From the NCBI GenBank assembly GCA_002753565.1, contig PEAM01000001.1, forward strand, positions 124,001 to 188,000: DNA of 64,000 nt, read 5' to 3'. The stretch is from Magnetococcales bacterium. GTDB taxonomy: Bacteria; Pseudomonadota; Magnetococcia; Magnetococcales; JADFYX01. The notes beneath the pieces are model-generated. The model saw only the letters and a program-made list of their open reading frames with translations, did no database searches and was not told the DNA's origin. Every line of letters begins with the position of its first letter. The first letter of the stretch is position 1. Both the position numbers and the translations under genes were made by a program. This document shows positions 28,658 through 37,022 of the stretch, one piece after another.

Positions 28658-31108
28658 ATGACTATCCCCACTGATTCAGATTTTGGACAATTGATAACCA
28701 TCCCCATTCTGCCGTTGCGTGACATTGTCGTTTTTCCTCAGATGGTGGTCCCCCTGTTTGTGGGCCGGGATAAATCCATCCAAGCCCTGGACGCTGTGAC
28801 GGCCCAGGAAGAGAATCGCCACATTCTTCTGGTTGCCCAGAAAAACCCCTCAACTGATAGCCCTTCCGAGGCTGATATTCATCGAATTGGTGTCATTGGT
28901 TCGATTCTTCAGGTCTTAAAGCTACCCGATGGTACCGTCAAGGTGCTGGTTGAGGGTGGGCGTCGGGTTTACATTGAAAAATTTATCAGCCACACCCCCT
29001 TTTTTGTCGTTGAAGCGCGCAATCTGGAGGAGGATCTCCATAATCCTACCGAAGCCAAAGCGATGATGCGCTCTCTGGTCAGCCGTTTTGAGTCCTATGC
29101 CAAACTCAATAAAAAGCTGGCCCCAGAAGTATTGATGAGCTTTCAATCCATTGATAATCCCAATCGACTGGCCGATATCGCCGCAACCCATATCAACCTG
29201 AAGGTACCCGAAAAGCAGAAACTGCTTGAAATGGTCTCGGTTACAGACCGTCTGGATGGGTTGCTGGTGGCTCTGGAGAAGGAGATTGAGGTTCTTCAGG
29301 TGGAAAAACGGGTTCGGGGTCGTGTCAAGCGGCAGATGGAGAAGAGCCATCGGGACTATTATCTCAACGAGCAGATGAAAGCCATCCAGAAAGAGCTGGG
29401 TGATCGGGATGAAGATAAAGATGAACTGAACGAAATGGCGGAGAAAATTCAGACCATCGGTCTGAGTGAAGAGGCCAAAGCCAAAGCGGAATCGGAGCTG
29501 AAAAAACTCAAGCAGATGGCCCCCATGTCGGCAGAGGCGACGGTTGTTCGCAACTATATCGACTGGCTGATCAAACTCCCTTGGGGTAAATTTTCCGAAC
29601 TGAAGCATGACCTGCCCGAAGCCGAGGCGATCCTGGAAGAGGACCACTGGGGTATGGAGAAGGTCAAGGAGCGGATTATCGAGCAGTTGGCTGTGCAGCA
29701 GAAGGTGGACAAGATTAAAGGCCCCATACTCTGCCTGGTTGGTCCTCCGGGGGTGGGTAAGACCTCCCTGGCCAAATCCATTGCCCGAGCTTCGGGTCGG
29801 GAGTATGTACGGATCTCCCTGGGGGGGATTCGGGATGAGGCAGAGATTCGGGGACATCGGCGAACCTATATCGGCTCTCTGCCGGGAAAAATCATTCAAT
29901 CCATGAAGAAGGCGGGCACCAACAACCCCCTCTTTTTGCTGGATGAGATCGACAAGGTGGGGTCCGATTTCCGAGGGGATCCTTCTTCAGCCCTGCTGGA
30001 GGTTCTGGACCCGGAGCAAAACACCACCTTCAACGATCACTACATGGAGGTGGATTATGACCTCTCCCAGGTGATGTTTATTACAACCGCCAACAGTCTC
30101 AACATTCCTCGACCTCTGCTGGACCGGATGGAGGTGATTCGTCTGGCTGGCTACACGGAGCAGGAAAAATGGCGTATTTCGACCAAATACCTGATTCCCA
30201 AGCAGATGAAGGCTCACGGATTGACGGATGAGGAGTTTACCCTCTCCCACGGGGCGATAAAGAGCATTATCCGCTACTATACCCGAGAGGCGGGTGTGCG
30301 TAACCTGGAGCGGGAGATCGGCAGTCTCTGCCGTAAATCGACCAAGACTCTGCTTATCGATGAAAAGCGCCGGAAGGTGGCGATCAACTCTCAGGGTGTT
30401 GGAAAATATCTGGGGGTGAAGAAATACCGGTTTGGCTTGGCGGAAGAGCAGGATATGGTGGGTGTGACAACCGGCCTGGCCTGGACCGAAGTGGGGGGAG
30501 AGTTGCTCTCGATTGAGGCGGTACTTCTGCCTGGCAAAGGGAAGCTGACCATTACCGGCAAGCTGGGTGATGTGATGCAGGAGTCTGCTCAGGCCGCCAT
30601 GACCTATGCCCGCTCTCGGGCCAAGGATTGGGGGTTGGAAGATGTGGAGTTTTTCCAAAACCACGATATCCACATTCATGTACCCGAAGGGGCAACCCCC
30701 AAGGATGGCCCTTCGGCCGGTATCGCCATCTGCACCACCATAGCCAGTATTCTCACCGGTGTTCCGGTGCGCAGAGATGTGGCCATGACCGGTGAGATCA
30801 CCCTGAGAGGACGGGTGTTGATTATTGGTGGCTTGAAAGAAAAGCTACTGGCGGCCCATCGTGCAGGGATTAAAAATGTTCTTATTCCCCACGAGAATGT
30901 CAAAGACCTGAAAGAGATGCCTTTGACCATTCTGCGTGACTTGGAAATTCATCCTGTGCAGCATCTGGATGAGGTGCTCAAATTGGCCTTGTGCCAGGAA
31001 ACACTTGGATACAAAAAAGAAAACCAGGAGTCAGATGACAAGAAGGTGGAGCCTGCCGTGTTACAAAAAGAGGTGCCCAACCCGGACATGCCATCCATCA
31101 CCCATTAA
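28658..31108 (+). CDS. lon: ATP-dependent protease Lon
   Basis: A homo-oligomeric AAA+ serine protease that removes damaged and regulatory proteins. The 816-residue product has the N-terminal substrate domain ([13 protein letters not shown]), the P-loop [14 protein letters not shown], and the proteolytic domain with Ser686 in PKDGPSAG and Lys729 in [10 protein letters not shown] as the catalytic dyad. The ATG at 28658 has GAGG seven bases upstream. A TTG two codons earlier is not needed. About 40 charged residues after the protease domain form a non-conserved tail. Confidence 0.98.
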   Translation: MTIPTDSDFGQLITIPILPLRDIVVFPQMVVPLFVGRDKSIQALDAVTAQEENRHILLVAQKNPSTDSPSEADIHRIGVIGSILQVLKLPDGTVKVLVEGGRRVYIEKFISHTPFFVVEARNLEEDLHNPTEAKAMMRSLVSRFESYAKLNKKLAPEVLMSFQSIDNPNRLADIAATHINLKVPEKQKLLEMVSVTDRLDGLLVALEKEIEVLQVEKRVRGRVKRQMEKSHRDYYLNEQMKAIQKELGDRDEDKDELNEMAEKIQTIGLSEEAKAKAESELKKLKQMAPMSAEATVVRNYIDWLIKLPWGKFSELKHDLPEAEAILEEDHWGMEKVKERIIEQLAVQQKVDKIKGPILCLVGPPGVGKTSLAKSIARASGREYVRISLGGIRDEAEIRGHRRTYIGSLPGKIIQSMKKAGTNNPLFLLDEIDKVGSDFRGDPSSALLEVLDPEQNTTFNDHYMEVDYDLSQVMFITTANSLNIPRPLLDRMEVIRLAGYTEQEKWRISTKYLIPKQMKAHGLTDEEFTLSHGAIKSIIRYYTREAGVRNLEREIGSLCRKSTKTLLIDEKRRKVAINSQGVGKYLGVKKYRFGLAEEQDMVGVTTGLAWTEVGGELLSIEAVLLPGKGKLTITGKLGDVMQESAQAAMTYARSRAKDWGLEDVEFFQNHDIHIHVPEGATPKDGPSAGIAICTTIASILTGVPVRRDVAMTGEITLRGRVLIIGGLKEKLLAAHRAGIKNVLIPHENVKDLKEMPLTILRDLEIHPVQHLDEVLKLALCQETLGYKKENQESDDKKVEPAVLQKEVPNPDMPSITH

Positions 31109-31158
31109 GTTGTCCTGTCATTAGAGCACTGGGAATGAAAAAAAATCGATAAAGTGGC

Positions 31159-31187
31159 TTGACACTAAGGCTCAAGGCACGTATACA
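31159..31187 (+). promoter_or_regulatory. Sigma-70 promoter of hupB
   Basis: TTGACA at 31159-31164 and TATACA at 31182-31187 with a 17-base spacer, a near-consensus promoter. A start site around 31194 would give a leader of about 155 bases before hupB. It is the best promoter match I found in the window. Confidence 0.85.
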
Positions 31188-31259
31188 ACCTCCTACGTCT
31201 TGCTGAAGCGGTTCACGGATGGTTTAAGGTTTGAGCCTCGAGCAGGAGGAGGTAGTTAA

Positions 31260-31319
31260 ATGAAAGCACCTGTCTGGCAAACCTGCTTCAACGGTTGTCT
31301 GACCCAACCAAACAGGTGA
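31260..31319 (+). CDS. Candidate 19-residue leader peptide upstream of hupB
   Basis: ATG at 31260, stop TGA at 31317-31319, with an unusually strong ribosome-binding site (AGGAGGAGG at 31244-31252, seven bases upstream). The product would be MKAPVWQTCFNGCLTQPNR. Its ends overlap a potential stem: CACCTGT (31267-31273) pairs with ACAGGTG (31312-31318), so ribosome position could change folding before the hupB start at 31350. No function is known. It could instead be a spurious ORF beside a structured leader. Confidence 0.5.
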   Translation: MKAPVWQTCFNGCLTQPNR

Positions 31320-31349
31320 ACCCATTAATATCGAGGGGAGGGCAAGACA

Positions 31350-31667
31350 ATGAATAAATCTGAGTTGGTAGACTCCGTTGCTGCAGAGACTGGATTGACC
31401 AAAGTACAATCGGCTGAAGCTGTCGATGCCGTAATCAACTCTATCCAGTCCACACTGAAAGCTGGCGATCAGGTTAGTTTGGTTGGGTTTGGTACCTTCC
31501 TGGTTACAGATCGGGCTGCACGAGTAGGTCGCAATCCACGTACGGGAGAAGAGATTAAAATTCCTGCTGCCAAATTGCCAAAATTTCGCCCAGGCAAAGG
31601 TTTGAAAGATGCGGTTGCCGTACCAGTAAGCACCAGCAGCAAGAAAAAGAAGAAGAAGAAAAAATAG
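31350..31667 (+). CDS. hupB: HU-family DNA-binding protein with polylysine tail
   Basis: A nucleoid-associated protein that bends DNA as a dimer. The first 90 residues are a complete HU: MNKSELVDSVA, the dimer core, VGFGTFLV, the beta-arm GRNPRTGEEIKIPA, and KFRPGKGLKDAV. The protein then continues with VPVSTSSKKKKKKKK, an eight-lysine tail absent from classical HU. It has a strong ribosome-binding site (GGGGAGGG). As in many proteobacteria it follows lon. Expression is probably driven by the promoter at 31159-31187. Confidence 0.96.
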   Translation: MNKSELVDSVAAETGLTKVQSAEAVDAVINSIQSTLKAGDQVSLVGFGTFLVTDRAARVGRNPRTGEEIKIPAAKLPKFRPGKGLKDAVAVPVSTSSKKKKKKKK

Positions 31668-31714
31668 GAGACTTACTGTTTCGAGCAACGTTTTAGTCCA
31701 TCCCGTATGGGATT

Positions 31715-31790
31715 GGGCGGGTAGCTCAGCTGGGAGAGCGTCGGCCTTACAAGCCGAATGTCACAGGTTCGAGCCCTGTTCCGCCCACCA
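31715..31790 (+). tRNA. tRNA-Val (anticodon UAC)
   Basis: A full 76-base cloverleaf with a seven-pair acceptor stem (GGGCGGG with TCCGCCC) and the D-arm TAGCTCAGCTGGGAGAG. The anticodon TAC is at 31748-31750, the T-arm is GGTTCGAGCCC, and CCA is encoded at the 3' end. Confidence 0.97.
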
Positions 31791-31868
31791 TTTTTAAAAC
31801 GTCGTTGAGAAGCTTTGTTAGTTTGGGCCACACCTTTTTTTGATGAGTGGGTGGCCCTAAAATTGGAT

Positions 31869-31945
31869 GGGGGCGTAGTTCAGTTGGTTAGAATGCCGGC
31901 CTGTCACGCCGGAGGTCGCGGGTTCGAGTCCCGTCGCTCCCGCCA
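31869..31945 (+). tRNA. tRNA-Asp (anticodon GUC)
   Basis: A 77-base cloverleaf with acceptor GGGGGCG paired with CGCTCCC and D-arm TAGTTCAGTTGGTTAGAA. The anticodon GTC is at 31903-31905, the T-arm is GGTTCGAGTCC, and CCA is encoded. It lies 78 bases after tRNA-Val and is probably in the same transcript. Confidence 0.97.
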
Positions 31946-32027
31946 TTTTTAAAATTTTAAATCCGTTTCTCGTTAAAGGGATTGAAAAAATTTTAATTTT
32001 CATTCAAAAATAGATGTTACAACGTTG

Positions 32028-32064
32028 GGTAAGCCGGATTTATTTCGGGCTTACCTTTTTTTTT
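32028..32064 (+). terminator. Terminator after the tRNA pair
   Basis: GGTAAGCC (32028-32035) and GGCTTACC (32048-32055) form a perfect 8-bp stem followed by nine T. It ends the hupB/tRNA unit ahead of the citrate lyase genes. Confidence 0.9.
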
Positions 32065-32202
32065 ATCGGTAGATTTCCTTTATATTTTTAATTTCAGCAT
32101 AAAAAAAACTTGTTCATGATAAAGAGAGATAAAGGCAAAAATACCTAACAGAGGTTTGCAGAGAGTCTGCAACCGGCACATGATGAGTGAGGAGCCGCAC
32201 TG

Positions 32203-33474
32203 ATGCAAATTACAGGCATGAAATGGGGGGCTAAACTGCTCAAGTATGTTGATTTCCCCACCGCAGAGATTCTTCCAGCAGAAGCGACACCCGAACAGAT
32301 TCAGGCCATGATCGATAAACATGGCGGGCTGATGGTCAAGCCTGTTTTCAAGGGTGGAATCGGGAAGAAAGGTAAAGCAGGTTTACTCGGTATAGCTCGG
32401 GATCTTAGAACAGCTCTCAAAGAGAAAGAGCGCCTCTATTTTGCTGAACACCGTCATGGCAACACCTTTGCCAAATCGGATGGTGTCACCTTTGAAGCTT
32501 TTGTTGAGGCAGAGCATGAAATCTATGTCTCCATCACAGACAACACCCTCTTCAGAGCGCCAACCCTGACCATTACCCACCACGGTGGCATGGATATCGA
32601 AGAGCTGTCTAAAGATCAGATAGCGGTTGTCCCTTTTGATACTTTGACGGGTCTCAAGGGTTTTATTGTCAATAACGCCCTGCAAAAAATGGGTGCTCCC
32701 AACGAAATTATCAGCCCTTTGGTTCAGAATATTACCAAACTTTGGGACCTTTTCAACGGCTATGGCATGACCACCTTGGAGCTGAATCCGATTCGGATGC
32801 GGCGCAATGACAAAGGAAGGTTGGAGCCGATTGCCTGTGACTTTAAATGTGCGTTCGATACCGATGATCGCAACCGTTTCCGTCTGAACCTCCCCAGTGA
32901 CTTGGACTCTCAAGATCTTTCTGATTACGAGTTGGAGGTTAACCAACTGCGTACCTATCAGGGGCAGTCGGATGTCACCATTGTCAACCCGGCTGGAACC
33001 ATTACAGCCATGACTTTTGGTGGTGGAGCCAACGCCCTGGTGACAGAGCTTTTAGGCGATTCTGCGACCATATCCTCCGACTTTGGCGGTAATCCTCCCT
33101 ACCAAAAAATGTTTGAAATCAGTCGGATTACCTATAAACACTGGCTGTCTCAAACCAACGTTCTCTTTTTTATCGGTGGTAAAGCCAACAATACCGATAT
33201 CTATGAAACCTTCCGAGCCATGGCGGATGCCTTGAGGGAGTATTTCAGCGAGAACGGACCCACACCACTCTACGTGCTGGTAGGACGGGGAGGGCCTAAT
33301 GTGATTCGGGGTATGGGGTATGTGAAAGATACCCTGGATAGCCTGGGGATTCCCTACGCCATGTTTGGCTATGACTCGGCTATGAGTGAAGTGATTAATT
33401 TTGCTCAGGCAACGGATACCTGGATGGCCAGTGGCGGGCGTAAAGCCATTGCCGATAAGATGGGCATCAAATAG
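32203..33474 (+). CDS. aclA: ATP-citrate lyase small subunit (ATP-grasp/citrate-binding)
   Basis: With the next gene, cleaves citrate to acetyl-CoA and oxaloacetate using ATP and CoA, the key step of reverse-TCA carbon fixation. The 423-residue product aligns by eye with the N-terminal part of ATP-citrate lyase. It has an ATP-grasp region with LMVKPVFKGGIGKKGKAGL, the metal/ATP block LELNPIRM, then a citrate-binding half with VNPAGTITAMTFGGGAN, FFIGGKANNTDIYETF and VLVGRGGPNVIRGM. The ATG has GAGGAG eight bases upstream. Sequence is divergent from the Chlorobium type. Confidence 0.88.
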   Translation: MQITGMKWGAKLLKYVDFPTAEILPAEATPEQIQAMIDKHGGLMVKPVFKGGIGKKGKAGLLGIARDLRTALKEKERLYFAEHRHGNTFAKSDGVTFEAFVEAEHEIYVSITDNTLFRAPTLTITHHGGMDIEELSKDQIAVVPFDTLTGLKGFIVNNALQKMGAPNEIISPLVQNITKLWDLFNGYGMTTLELNPIRMRRNDKGRLEPIACDFKCAFDTDDRNRFRLNLPSDLDSQDLSDYELEVNQLRTYQGQSDVTIVNPAGTITAMTFGGGANALVTELLGDSATISSDFGGNPPYQKMFEISRITYKHWLSQTNVLFFIGGKANNTDIYETFRAMADALREYFSENGPTPLYVLVGRGGPNVIRGMGYVKDTLDSLGIPYAMFGYDSAMSEVINFAQATDTWMASGGRKAIADKMGIK

Positions 33475-33481
33475 TCAACCG

Positions 33482-33501
33482 ACTCCCCAAAAAAGGGGAG
33501 T
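33482..33501 (+). other. Intercistronic hairpin between aclA and aclB
   Basis: ACTCCCC-AAAAAA-GGGGAGT, a perfect 7-bp stem just after the aclA stop with no T-run. It may slow or process the transcript between the two subunit genes. As a terminator it would be weak. Confidence 0.5.
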
Positions 33502-33579
33502 AAAGGTACCGGTTTGGACACGAAACACCGTTTCGAGGGCCAAACTGGACATTTTGGGTTACAAAATTTGAGGTTAGCC

Positions 33580-36453
33580 ATGACGACGCAAGTGAAGACA
33601 GGGCAGATTGATACGGAATTAAACCGAGGGTTTAACTTTATGACCGCTCGTGGGGAGAGCGAATTTCCCTACTATGTCGGTATTCACTCTCTGGCCGATC
33701 TGGCCACGAAGGAAGACCGGGTTTGTGTTTTGAATATTTTGGGTGGGGAGAGCAGAACGGTTACGCCGACCAGCCATGAATTTTCCGGGGGTAATATTGT
33801 CTGTGGCACCATGCCGGGCCGTTCCGGTTCGGTCATGCAGACCAAGATTGGTGATATTCCCGTTTATAACAACGTTTTAGAGGCGTTGGAGGCAGGCCAT
33901 AACTTTAATGTTGCGGTTGTCTATGTACCACCCTCGGGCGTAAAGGATTCGGTGATTGAGGCGGTTAGGGTCAACCCCAGCCTGAAAAAGATCATCATCC
34001 TGACAGAGAAGGTGAAGGTTAAGCATGCCCGGATGATTCGCCAATATTGCCAATGGCGGGGGGTGGATGTTTTTGGTGCCAACTGTCTGGGCATTGGTGA
34101 TGCCCACAACAAGATTCGTCTGGGTGGCGCCTTGGGTGGTACCGCACCAGAGGAGTCGCTGATTCCCGGATCGGTGGCCATCTATTCCAACTCCGGCAAC
34201 TTTACCACCACCATGGCTACTTACCTGCTGACAGCCGGTTGGGGAACCACGGTCTCCATCTCCTCGGGTAAAGATCTCTACATCCACTATTCCGCCCCTG
34301 AGTTTACCCATGCCATGCACAATGATGACCGCACCAAAGCCATGGTCATGTATATTGAGCCGGGCGGTTATTATGAGAAAGATCTGGAGTTTGAAAAACC
34401 GGTAGTAGCCTGTATCGTCGGGCGTTGGAAGGCAAAGCTGACACGGGCTTGCGGCCATGCAGGGGCGGTGGCTGGCAGTGGTGACAATGCGGAAGCCAAA
34501 GAGGGCTGGTTTTTAGAAAAGTTTGGTGTGAAGGCGATCTTTACCCCAGACTCCCCCACCTGTTCAGCCAAGGGTGCGGTGGTGACCAATATTTCTCATG
34601 TTCCGGCCGCCATGACAGCCGTGATGATGATGAACGGCATGAAGCCCGATTTTGATCCTATCGGTGATCTGACCCCCAAATGTTGGTTCCGAAACGATCA
34701 AGGTCTGGAGTTGCCGGAGGCTATGCAAACGCCGGTTGTAGAGGCCATTGCCCCTTATAATGAGCAGATTGAAGAGCTCTCCAAGCTGGTTGGAACCATC
34801 TTTCCCCGACAAAACATGAAAGATTGTTCAGGTGCCTCTAGAATGGATGCCAAGAGTCAGGTTACCCAGATTCATGGTGTCAGTGTTTTGGATGCCTCCA
34901 CCCGTAGCCTGGAAGAGAATCTGGTTCAATCGTTGGTGCGGGAATACCCTGATGCCAATGGGGCTGCCATGGCCAATGTGGCTTTGAACGCCTTTGTCAA
35001 TCAGAGTGGTACCATAGGTCTGGCCGCCGCTGATGCCGCCCGAGAGGCGGGCAGCAGTCCCAACGCCTGTCTGGCTTCTGCCATTGCCCTGCTGGGTCCC
35101 AAGGAGGCTGAGTCCTCTAAAGAGGTCGTTAACAGTTTGATCGATCTGTTTGGTCGAGCTAAATTGGCCGATGCGGCCGATATCCATTTTGACTATTCTG
35201 CTCAGGTGGAGCAAGCTCTTGCCAGTGAGGTCATTGCGGAGCCTGCCCAAGAGGGCGATTCTGCCGATGCAGATAAGTCGGTTGAGGCGGATGAGGAGAG
35301 TGAAGAGAAGCTCAAGATTCGAGGTATCCTTGTTTCGGAGAAGAGTGGCAAGCGTGGCAAAATGATGCTGGCCGCCTTGGAAGCACGGGGTGTCAAGTCG
35401 GTCTTTATCGATTTCCTTAAAGCCGTTGCCGAGCGGACCGGAGGGGGCTTGCGGGATGTTCAGGTGTTGGGAGCCATTACCTGTCATCTGGCTTGGCGTG
35501 CCTTTATGCGTCGTCGCTTGTCGGTCAATACACTGCTTAACATGCCGTGGCACTTCCGAATCTTCAGCACCTTGGTTGGTGTGGCGGTTCCGGCAGATAG
35601 TCAGGATAAAAAGAGCTTCCGGGGTGAGGATAACGGCATCATCACCAACGACTGGAGCTTTACCGAGACCGCGTTTGCCGCTTTGCTGGGTCGGCGTCCC
35701 AGTGAGGAGGAGAGGTTTGCCTTTTCGGTCTTGCAGGGGCTGTTGATTACCAACGGGCCGGGTACCATTTCAGCTCAGGGCGCCAAAGGGGCGGTGAGTG
35801 CAGACGGACCGGAGGTTCCCGAGCGGATTCAGATCAACAAAGGCTATCTTGGTTTTCTTTCCCATACCGGTTTTGCCCATGGTGGCAATGGATTTGAAGC
35901 CATTGCCTTTTTGATGGAGCGATTCAAAGATGTCGACCTGACCAATCCGGGTGATAAAAACCATGGCCTGGACCTCAAAGCCATGGCAACAGCCTATGCC
36001 AAGGAGTACAAGGTTTACAAAGTTCAAGCCAAGGCGGCGGGTAACTTGGGCTATGCCAAAATTCCCTGTATCAACCATCCGGTCTTCAAAGATAAACCGG
36101 TCAACTTTGATCCTCGTGAGGTGTTTGTTGACGAGCTGTTCAAGGGACGAGGTGAGTACAACATCTTCCAAGATTTCTACCACAACATGGTTCAATCCTT
36201 GAAAGAGACCAAAGTCAGTAAAAACGTCTATTGTGTCAATGTGGATGCGGTGATTGCGGTTATTCTGCTCAAGATGTTGTGGCAACCCTACAAAAGCGGT
36301 GAGATCAGTGGGGATTCATTGGAGAAGGCGGCTTTTACCACCTTCTTGTTTGGTCGGATGATCGGCAGTGCGGCAGAGATTGATGATCACACCAACCGAG
36401 GTCGGAATATGGATACCCGCACCAAGGCGAGTGCCTGTAGCTTTGCCGGGTAG
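33580..36453 (+). CDS. aclB: ATP-citrate lyase large subunit, unusually long form
   Basis: A 957-residue protein, against about 600 for Chlorobium AclB. Residues 1 to about 310 resemble the succinyl-CoA synthetase alpha-like part, with the phospho-His motif GHAGA at His293. The C-terminal 250 residues resemble the citryl-CoA lyase (citrate-synthase-like) domain: GFAHGGNGFEA, INHPVF with His833 (human ACLY His900 position) and VNVDAVIAV with Asp889 (Asp1026). The position expected to match ACLY His845 reads Asn (ITNGPGTIS). Between them lie about 300 extra residues, including an acidic linker near 555-580. The ATG at 33580 has GAGG six bases upstream; an in-frame start at 33514 would add 22 residues. 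Confidence 0.85.
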   Translation: MTTQVKTGQIDTELNRGFNFMTARGESEFPYYVGIHSLADLATKEDRVCVLNILGGESRTVTPTSHEFSGGNIVCGTMPGRSGSVMQTKIGDIPVYNNVLEALEAGHNFNVAVVYVPPSGVKDSVIEAVRVNPSLKKIIILTEKVKVKHARMIRQYCQWRGVDVFGANCLGIGDAHNKIRLGGALGGTAPEESLIPGSVAIYSNSGNFTTTMATYLLTAGWGTTVSISSGKDLYIHYSAPEFTHAMHNDDRTKAMVMYIEPGGYYEKDLEFEKPVVACIVGRWKAKLTRACGHAGAVAGSGDNAEAKEGWFLEKFGVKAIFTPDSPTCSAKGAVVTNISHVPAAMTAVMMMNGMKPDFDPIGDLTPKCWFRNDQGLELPEAMQTPVVEAIAPYNEQIEELSKLVGTIFPRQNMKDCSGASRMDAKSQVTQIHGVSVLDASTRSLEENLVQSLVREYPDANGAAMANVALNAFVNQSGTIGLAAADAAREAGSSPNACLASAIALLGPKEAESSKEVVNSLIDLFGRAKLADAADIHFDYSAQVEQALASEVIAEPAQEGDSADADKSVEADEESEEKLKIRGILVSEKSGKRGKMMLAALEARGVKSVFIDFLKAVAERTGGGLRDVQVLGAITCHLAWRAFMRRRLSVNTLLNMPWHFRIFSTLVGVAVPADSQDKKSFRGEDNGIITNDWSFTETAFAALLGRRPSEEERFAFSVLQGLLITNGPGTISAQGAKGAVSADGPEVPERIQINKGYLGFLSHTGFAHGGNGFEAIAFLMERFKDVDLTNPGDKNHGLDLKAMATAYAKEYKVYKVQAKAAGNLGYAKIPCINHPVFKDKPVNFDPREVFVDELFKGRGEYNIFQDFYHNMVQSLKETKVSKNVYCVNVDAVIAVILLKMLWQPYKSGEISGDSLEKAAFTTFLFGRMIGSAAEIDDHTNRGRNMDTRTKASACSFAG

Positions 36454-36470
36454 GGTGTTATAGGTTGTAT

Positions 36471-36505
36471 AAAAAAGGCCGCTTTTTAAAGCGGCCTTTT
36501 TTTTT
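36471..36505. terminator. Bidirectional terminator after aclB
   Basis: GGCCGC and GCGGCC around an AT-rich centre, flanked by six A on the left and nine T on the right. The stem can extend through the A/T runs. It lies 18 bases after the aclB stop. Confidence 0.92.
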
Positions 36506-36516
36506 AAAAGAATTAT

Positions 36517-36731
36517 GGAGATTCCAAACCAAATGTGTACAAAACGATTGCGGATGGGTCTGGGAAAGCATGAATGCCTTCCCAGCAGGTTTGGGCAGCG
36601 CCCAAGGTACTGAGCCTTTGACTTTGCTTTTTTTTAATTTTAAAAGCGTGGGGGTTTGGGGTCCTGCAAGGCCTCCCAAGGTGTTGACTTTGCCTTTAAC
36701 CATTGTCCCAATTAGGTTTTAACTGACTATA
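36517..36731. repeat. Dispersed repeat element, copy B
   Basis: A second copy of the element at 19164-19374, colinear over about 210 bases with roughly one change in ten. It keeps the same inverted repeats, slightly damaged (GGGAAAGCATGAATGCCTTCCC has lost one pair), and only one 117-base unit. As in copy A it sits directly downstream of an operon. The remaining 290 bases up to the next gene show nothing recognisable. Confidence 0.88.
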
Positions 36732-37022
36732 TCTATCGGGCTGGGTTTTGATGTTTTTTGATGCAGAGTCGGTTTGAGTGTGGCACAAAATGAGTCATGA
36801 GACACCCTGTGTTGCAACATTTTGTCGCATAGTCTGATTTTTTTATGGTATCTCCTGGGGTAATGACCGACAACTCACTGGAAAATTTGATAAAAAATAT
36901 TCATGCTGCATAGCGGAATAGTGGCACTACCATTGCTTTCCTTATTAGAGTGTAGAGGCTCCCCTGGTGCCGAAGCATCTCAACCAAGAGCCGGCTAATG
37001 AAGTAATCATAAGGTTAAGAGT

